Positions 21,266-24,971 of a DNA stretch of 24,971 nt are shown here, in pieces; position 1 is the stretch's first letter, and every line of letters begins with the position of its first letter. The notes beneath the pieces were generated by a model that was not told the origin of the DNA, made no database searches, and saw nothing but the letters and a program-made list of their open reading frames with translations. Source of the stretch: a virus; the IMG/VR virus record IMGVR_UViG_3300048068_000345, positions 1 through 24,971 of that record; one strand, 5' to 3'. A program made the translations under genes and the position numbers.

Positions 21266-21925
21266 TTAGAAATAATTTGCAGTATATTTCATTAACTGTT
21301 TAATTTGTTTTGACTCAAGTGAAAAGTATTCCCTATAACGTTTATATACTGGGAGTTCCTCTGCGAACCTCTCAGGTCCTCTCAGCGCCTCTAGAGGCAT
21401 ATCTGTATCTCGCATCTCTGCTGCTAAATCGTGTCCATATGCCATCAATTCATGTGGATCACGCAAGTAACTGCACATTAAATCACGTTCAGTGCCACCA
21501 GCAGCCTTTAACTCAACGCCCTTCATATAACCTGATTTGTATGTAACCAACACTGTTGGATCAAATTTGTCATACTGTTTCCAATGAATAGTTTCATGAG
21601 CCAACATACGCATGATTATCTTTTTAAATGTTTTTGGTCCCCATACTTTTACTAAGTTAGTAGCGTGTAAAAATACTCTTACACTTTTACCTTCAATGGG
21701 ATCCCAATCGGCTGCAGCACTAACCCATTCATCTGGGTCTTTACGAACTGAATGGTCAGTAATAAATTCAATAGGCAAATCATCGAAATTGTTAGCATTT
21801 AAAATCTCCTCAAGTTCATCAATATCATCAACATTATTATGATCAGAAAGATATTCAGAATATTCTGAACATCCTTCATCAATCATTATTTCTACTTGGT
21901 CAAGGAAATCTAAATCAGGTTGCAT
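21266..21925 (-). CDS. Zincin-like metallopeptidase (HExxH)
   Basis: 219 residues. HETIH at 110-114 lies in a helix (MRMLAHETIHWKQYD), as in zinc peptidases, and PHELMAYGHDLAAEM (157-171) supplies a possible third ligand, E159, in a second helix. The N-terminal 60 residues are acidic. The mid region VRVFLHATNLVKVWGP could be the edge strand. No signal peptide, so cytoplasmic. A role in processing a phage or host protein is possible, but activity is unproven and some such phage proteins have lost it. Follows the 112-residue gene by 9 bases, transcribed from 22305-22333. Confidence 0.65.
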   Translation of the reverse strand: MQPDLDFLDQVEIMIDEGCSEYSEYLSDHNNVDDIDELEEILNANNFDDLPIEFITDHSVRKDPDEWVSAAADWDPIEGKSVRVFLHATNLVKVWGPKTFKKIIMRMLAHETIHWKQYDKFDPTVLVTYKSGYMKGVELKAAGGTERDLMCSYLRDPHELMAYGHDLAAEMRDTDMPLEALRGPERFAEELPVYKRYREYFSLESKQIKQLMKYTANYF

Positions 21926-21934
21926 ATTTTATCC

Positions 21935-22273
21935 TTAGCGTAAATAGTTAGGACCAGTCCATTGAACAGTATAATCATCTGAAAGAATATTGCCACGAGC
22001 CGCATTACGAGCAGGCGCATTGAAACCTGCTGCTTTCAGAATATCGCCACGCTTGAATTTTTTGTCATTATCAGTATTGACAATAAAACCCCAAACACCA
22101 TTATTAATAATTTTAATGTATTTGCTACCAGTCTTAACAGTAAGACGATTGTTAAACTCATTAATCATATTCTGAACGTGTGTTTCAGCATCGGCAAAAG
22201 ACTTACCACGAAGTAACCATTTGGCATAGTCTGCTTTGATTGTAGCGATAAGAGTGTCAATTTGATTTTGCAT
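21935..22273 (-). CDS. Conserved T4-like phage protein (112 aa)
   Basis: 112 residues: helical start (IDTLIATIKADYAKWL), then GSKYIKIINNGVWGFIVN, FKRGDILKAAGFNAPARNAARGNI and a YTVQWTGPNYL end. I recognise this from marine T4-like phages, where it is of unknown function. It is compact and basic in its second half, so nucleic-acid binding is possible. It starts at 22273, about 25 bases after the expected start of its promoter. Confidence 0.68.
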   Translation of the reverse strand: MQNQIDTLIATIKADYAKWLLRGKSFADAETHVQNMINEFNNRLTVKTGSKYIKIINNGVWGFIVNTDNDKKFKRGDILKAAGFNAPARNAARGNILSDDYTVQWTGPNYLR

Positions 22274-22304
22274 TGTGAGATCCTTTGTTTCAATCTATAC
22301 TTAC

Positions 22305-22333
22305 TTTATATAGTGATTCGTTTAGAATGTCAA
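22305..22333 (-). promoter_or_regulatory. Early-type promoter, main family
   Basis: TTGACA (22328-22333), 17 bp, TATAAA (22305-22310), with core AACGAATCACTA and downstream GTAAGTATAG. Confidence 0.88.
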
Positions 22334-22338
22334 GTAGT

Positions 22339-22788
22339 TTATGCAACTTTCTTTTCATAAACTGCTTCGCCGTTGGAGAAAACACCAATACGATTAAACT
22401 CACCAAACTTTGCGTGAAACTTTTTAGTAATTTGCTTGACCCAGTTTTTCGCTAGTGGGTTCTCATTACCATAATAGTCTTCTTTGGCAATGATCCAAAC
22501 CGCTGCAGAACCACAGTATTGACTAACACCAAAGTAAGCAAGTTGGTTCTCTGCGATTGCCAGGTCTTCACGGCCAACCCATTCTTCACACTCTGACATT
22601 GATGGGAAAAGTTCTGTTGCCTTCTCAACCATCCATTCTTTGAAATAGTCCCAATCATCTCCTGCTTGAAACTCACAGAAGTTGTCATAGTCAACACAAT
22701 CATTTTCATCGTCCCAACCGTGACCATGTTCGGTTACATCATAGTAAGCAACGATTGCATCACGTGGTGTAGAAACTGAACGACCCAT
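22339..22788 (-). CDS. Hypothetical acidic phage protein (149 aa)
   Basis: 149 residues, acidic N-terminal half with many Asp and Trp (GHGWDDENDCVDYDNF; GDDWDYFKEW), basic C-terminal half (VKQITKKFHAKFGEFNRIG). No catalytic motif recognised. AAGGAGACCAAT precedes ATG 22788. Its own promoter at 22818-22846 makes it a single-gene unit. Function unknown. Confidence 0.62.
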   Translation of the reverse strand: MGRSVSTPRDAIVAYYDVTEHGHGWDDENDCVDYDNFCEFQAGDDWDYFKEWMVEKATELFPSMSECEEWVGREDLAIAENQLAYFGVSQYCGSAAVWIIAKEDYYGNENPLAKNWVKQITKKFHAKFGEFNRIGVFSNGEAVYEKKVA

Positions 22789-22817
22789 ATTGGTCTCCTT
22801 TTTTAACTTATACTTAC

Positions 22818-22846
22818 TTTATATAGTGATTCGTTCAGAATGTCAA
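22818..22846 (-). promoter_or_regulatory. Early-type promoter, main family
   Basis: TTGACA (22841-22846), 17 bp, TATAAA (22818-22823), with core GAACGAATCACTA and downstream GTAAGTATAAG. Confidence 0.88.
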
Positions 22847-22854
22847 CCTTTTTA

Positions 22855-23133
22855 TTATGCTGCCGATAACATTTCTGCAGGAACTTTCCAGTTCATATGT
22901 CCTACTTGTACGTGAATATAACGACGGTTTACTTTACTGATAACACCAGTTTCAACCATCTTACTACGACTAGTGAATTTAACATTATCACCTACGACGA
23001 ATGAACGGACTTTTTGATTAGCCAAGAACGTGCGCTGTAGTTGAACACGACTAGCGATTTCGTTCGATTGATCATAGTCTGCTTTGCCTACTAGTGCAAG
23101 AATTGTTTCCATTTCAGTTGTTGACAGTTTCAT
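22855..23133 (-). CDS. Small beta-barrel-like protein (92 aa)
   Basis: 92 residues: a helical half (1-38) then VGDNVKFTSRSKMVETGVISKVNRRYIHVQV and WKVPAEML (split here at about 47-77 and 82-89). That second half has the spacing of small SH3/KOW-like barrels (GDxVxF ... GxIxKVN ... VxV ... WxVP) often found in nucleic-acid-binding proteins; the fold is inferred, not shown. AAGAGGAT precedes ATG 23133. Promoter at 23167-23195. Confidence 0.6.
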   Translation of the reverse strand: MKLSTTEMETILALVGKADYDQSNEIASRVQLQRTFLANQKVRSFVVGDNVKFTSRSKMVETGVISKVNRRYIHVQVGHMNWKVPAEMLSAA

Positions 23134-23166
23134 AATAAATCCTCTTTCTCTCTAACTTATACACTC

Positions 23167-23195
23167 TTTATATAGTGATTCGTTTAGGATGTCAA
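23167..23195 (-). promoter_or_regulatory. Early-type promoter, main family
   Basis: TTGACA (23190-23195), 17 bp, TATAAA (23167-23172), with core AACGAATCACTA and downstream AGAGTGTATAAG. Confidence 0.88.
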
Positions 23196-23201
23196 CCTTT
23201 T

Positions 23202-24011
23202 TTATTCACTTGCCGCTGTTATCATTTTAATATTATTACTTATTGCAGTATTAAATTCTTCGGTAGTTTGATGTGCATAAAGCCCTTCGGACAACGCTCT
23301 ACTAAAACTAGCAGTTACGTTATCATTAAGACCTAGTTTATTACACGCTTCGTTTGTGCTGTATCCGCCACTTAGGAACACAACACGTTCTACATTGGGA
23401 AACACTGTAAGATTGTGATATAAATTGGGTGTTTCTGGTGGTGTTAGTTTGAGAATACATTTGCCTGGGAACTCGTCCAAGAACTCTTGCAAGTGATACA
23501 TAAGAGCATCTTCGACTTCACCTTTGATAGGATGGTCAATAGGTACTTCGGGTTCAATAATTGGTACAAGTCCATACTCACAAATAGTACGAGCAAGTGT
23601 AAACTGTTGTTTAAGCACAGGATGTACCATACCTAAACCGTGCACAATACTACGCATCTTAGTGCCGTAGATTTTAGGACCAATTCCATTTGTAGCAAAC
23701 TCTAACATCTGTTTTACTGGAAACTGTTTGAGTGTTCCATCTTCATCACAACCACTGTCAATCTTTAAGAATGTATCAATGCCTTTTTCGTCAAGCACGT
23801 TAACCATACCACGTGTAACTGAGTCTTGGTAAAGGATTGCTGCCCAGATGTTTTTGTCGTTGAAGTCAGGCGAGTTAACCATTCGCAAACGCATTGCATG
23901 CACTGTTTCCATTTTGTTGTGTTCGTTCCACTGCACCTGATAGCGTTCTAGTACGCCGCCTGTTGAACCACCACTGTGATCCATTGCTGCAATAAATCTG
24001 TGATCACTCAT
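23202..24011 (-). CDS. fda: Class I fructose-bisphosphate aldolase
   Basis: The start is placed at ATG 24011, with CAGGAG upstream, giving 269 residues; a longer reading runs into the upstream gene. The pattern follows the small bacterial class I aldolase of Staphylococcus (Fda, about 296 residues): FIAAMDHSGGST (6-17), GTKMRS (116-121), LVPIIEPEV (148-156), CILKLTPPETPNLY with the expected Schiff-base Lys188, LSGGYST (213-219) and ASFSRAL (234-240). It splits fructose 1,6-bisphosphate into two triose phosphates, or the reverse. It overlaps the HAD gene by 8 bases (ATGAGTGA), so the two are co-translated. Likely an auxiliary metabolic gene redirecting host sugar flux. Confidence 0.9.
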   Translation of the reverse strand: MSDHRFIAAMDHSGGSTGGVLERYQVQWNEHNKMETVHAMRLRMVNSPDFNDKNIWAAILYQDSVTRGMVNVLDEKGIDTFLKIDSGCDEDGTLKQFPVKQMLEFATNGIGPKIYGTKMRSIVHGLGMVHPVLKQQFTLARTICEYGLVPIIEPEVPIDHPIKGEVEDALMYHLQEFLDEFPGKCILKLTPPETPNLYHNLTVFPNVERVVFLSGGYSTNEACNKLGLNDNVTASFSRALSEGLYAHQTTEEFNTAISNNIKMITAASE

Positions 24012-24342
24012 ATGACTCTCCTGTTTCACGGAAGAAGTTTTCACTCCAAAACGCCTTATCATCAATCCAGATATCGTAGTTTTCTTTTTCGCCTACGCTT
24101 AGTTCGTGATGCTTTGCACCCCAAGTTACTAATTGGTTGTGTGTTAATTTGTAATAGTCTACGCCACTTACACAACCACGTGCTGTCATATATTTGATTG
24201 TGTGACCTGCATCATATAATGCGTTTACTTTTGCAATGCGTTCTGGCATTGGAATATGATTAGCATAGTCTTTCTTTCCACCACTATCTGGAATAATAAC
24301 TTCCTTACAAATGGTACCATCAATATCAATTACATATTTCAT
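24004..24342 (-). CDS. Small HAD-superfamily phosphatase
   Basis: 112 residues without a large cap: motif I VIDIDGTI (Asp6, Asp8), motif II MTARG (52-56, Thr53), and motif III DIWIDDKA (90-97, Asp94-Asp95). Small HAD enzymes of this type include sugar and capsule-precursor phosphatases and nucleotide phosphatases; the substrate is unknown. Its 8-base overlap with the aldolase gene suggests a joint role, possibly dephosphorylating a sugar product, but that is inference. AAGGAT precedes ATG 24342. Confidence 0.75.
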   Translation of the reverse strand: MKYVIDIDGTICKEVIIPDSGGKKDYANHIPMPERIAKVNALYDAGHTIKYMTARGCVSGVDYYKLTHNQLVTWGAKHHELSVGEKENYDIWIDDKAFWSENFFRETGESYE

Positions 24343-24359
24343 TTAACCTATCCTTATAA

Positions 24360-24722
24360 TTAGTCCCATAAATTTTCGTAATACTCACCAAACAATTTAA
24401 ACGCATTAGTGAGTCGTTCTTGAGTATCATCTAAACATGCCTTACATACTGGATCCGCAAAGTTTGCACATTTTTCAGCACACATATCGATTGCGTCAAT
24501 TTCTTTTGACTTATGGCCGAACGCCCAGATCATTTCGTCTAGAATTTCATCCCACTTTTCTATAGTAAGAGAAGCAGGATGTCCGTGTTGTGTTGCTTTT
24601 AGTTGCACAAGCATAGGATGAATAATCATAGCAAGTGTATGATCCATACTCCAAGTATCATGCGGTTCTATTTCAACTCTTGTTGCACGATTTTTACGAT
24701 AAGGGCCTATTTTAACTCGCAT
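24360..24722 (-). CDS. Conserved phage protein with Cys cluster (120 aa)
   Basis: 120 residues. DTWSMDHTLAMIIHPMLVQL (22-41) is a pattern I recognise from many T4-like phages, of unknown function. Then follow WDEILDEMIWAF (57-68) and a Cys cluster C-x3-C-x7-C-x2-C (about residues 81-96) that could bind a metal. No signal peptide. The start at 24722 has no strong ribosome binding site. It lies 17 bases upstream of the HAD gene. Confidence 0.65.
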   Translation of the reverse strand: MRVKIGPYRKNRATRVEIEPHDTWSMDHTLAMIIHPMLVQLKATQHGHPASLTIEKWDEILDEMIWAFGHKSKEIDAIDMCAEKCANFADPVCKACLDDTQERLTNAFKLFGEYYENLWD

Positions 24723-24735
24723 ATTTATATACTTT

Positions 24736-24936
24736 CTAATTTATTTGTTTTGGCCCAGAAGAAGTGAATTCCATGCCATGTGCATTTCCAACATATATTT
24801 TGCCATTCCAATTCATTCTAATTCTGTTAGATGCAATATAAGCATCAAATGATTTGCCCGGACGCATATTATCTGCCTCTACTTCAACACTATTATTATT
24901 CATTGTGTTGGTTAAAATTGCGATATTATCATACAT
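24736..24936 (-). CDS. Hypothetical protein (66 aa)
   Basis: 66 residues, soluble, with many Asn, Met and Gly; no motif recognised. AAGGAAT precedes ATG 24936. It lies 13 bases before the next gene in the same direction. Function unknown. Confidence 0.5.
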   Translation of the reverse strand: MYDNIAILTNTMNNNSVEVEADNMRPGKSFDAYIASNRIRMNWNGKIYVGNAHGMEFTSSGPKQIN

Positions 24937-24950
24937 TTATTATTCCTTGT

Positions 24951-24971
24951 TTAATCAAAAAAGTTACCTTC
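24951..24971 (-). CDS. Possible 3' end of an upstream gene
   Basis: One minus-strand frame from the right edge gives EGNFFD then TAA at 24951-24953. Spacing to the next start fits the dense packing, but only seven codons are visible. Confidence 0.3.
   Translation of the reverse strand, partial: EGNFFD

Noticed and set aside
24722-24729. Perfect TATAAATA late-promoter octamer on the minus strand
   Set aside because: It overlaps the ATG at 24722, so a transcript would start inside the gene it should serve. Likely chance in AT-rich DNA.

Overview
The window reads as part of the genome of a tailed marine phage of the T4-like myovirus type. It is AT-rich by eye (not computed), with almost every gene on the minus strand, packed and often overlapping by 1-8 bases. 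Markers for this assignment are phoH, a gp31-like (GroES-like) co-chaperonin, a MazG-like pyrophosphohydrolase, a repeat-built tail-fibre-like protein, a spanin pair, ten tRNA genes and many small conserved phage proteins. No photosynthesis genes are present. A SAR11-type or other alphaproteobacterial host is a guess only.

Layout in the direction of minus-strand transcription (right to left). 24971-22300: two small unknown genes, a HAD phosphatase overlapping a class I fructose-bisphosphate aldolase, then small unknown genes, most behind their own early-type promoter. 22273-20608: unknown phage genes, an HExxH zincin-like protein and tiny membrane or basic proteins, closed by a terminator. 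20455-16904: a COQ4-like protein, translationally coupled to a complete bifunctional proline-catabolic enzyme (PutA), plus one small gene. 16829-13154: MazG, several unknowns, a DnaE-like fragment, the gp31-like co-chaperonin and a possible glycosyltransferase. 13107-9631: ten tRNAs interleaved with small ORFs. 9576-8983: a HAD phosphatase ending at a strong hairpin terminator. phoH (8166-8924) is the only plus-strand gene. 8014-1: apparent late operon with two conserved phage proteins, spanins, a DnaJ-like protein, ClpA, unknowns and a tail-fibre-like protein that runs off the left edge.

Regulation: eight minus-strand promoters have TTGACA-17 bp-TATAAA/C, and six of them also share the spacer core AACGAATCACT. 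The left operon instead starts from TTGACA-17 bp-TAAATA, whose -10 resembles T4-type late promoters (ATAAATA).

Most notable: PutA lies directly behind a protein with the COQ4 signature HDxxH-x11-E. Proline dehydrogenase passes electrons to ubiquinone and COQ4 acts in ubiquinone synthesis, so the pair may be a phage module that burns proline through the respiratory chain. Other points are the conserved promoter family, a DnaE fragment that stops before the catalytic aspartates, two tRNAs with unexpected anticodons (Ser ACU; a long-variable-arm tRNA with UAU), and a phage ClpA that keeps the ClpP-docking loop beside a miniature DnaJ.
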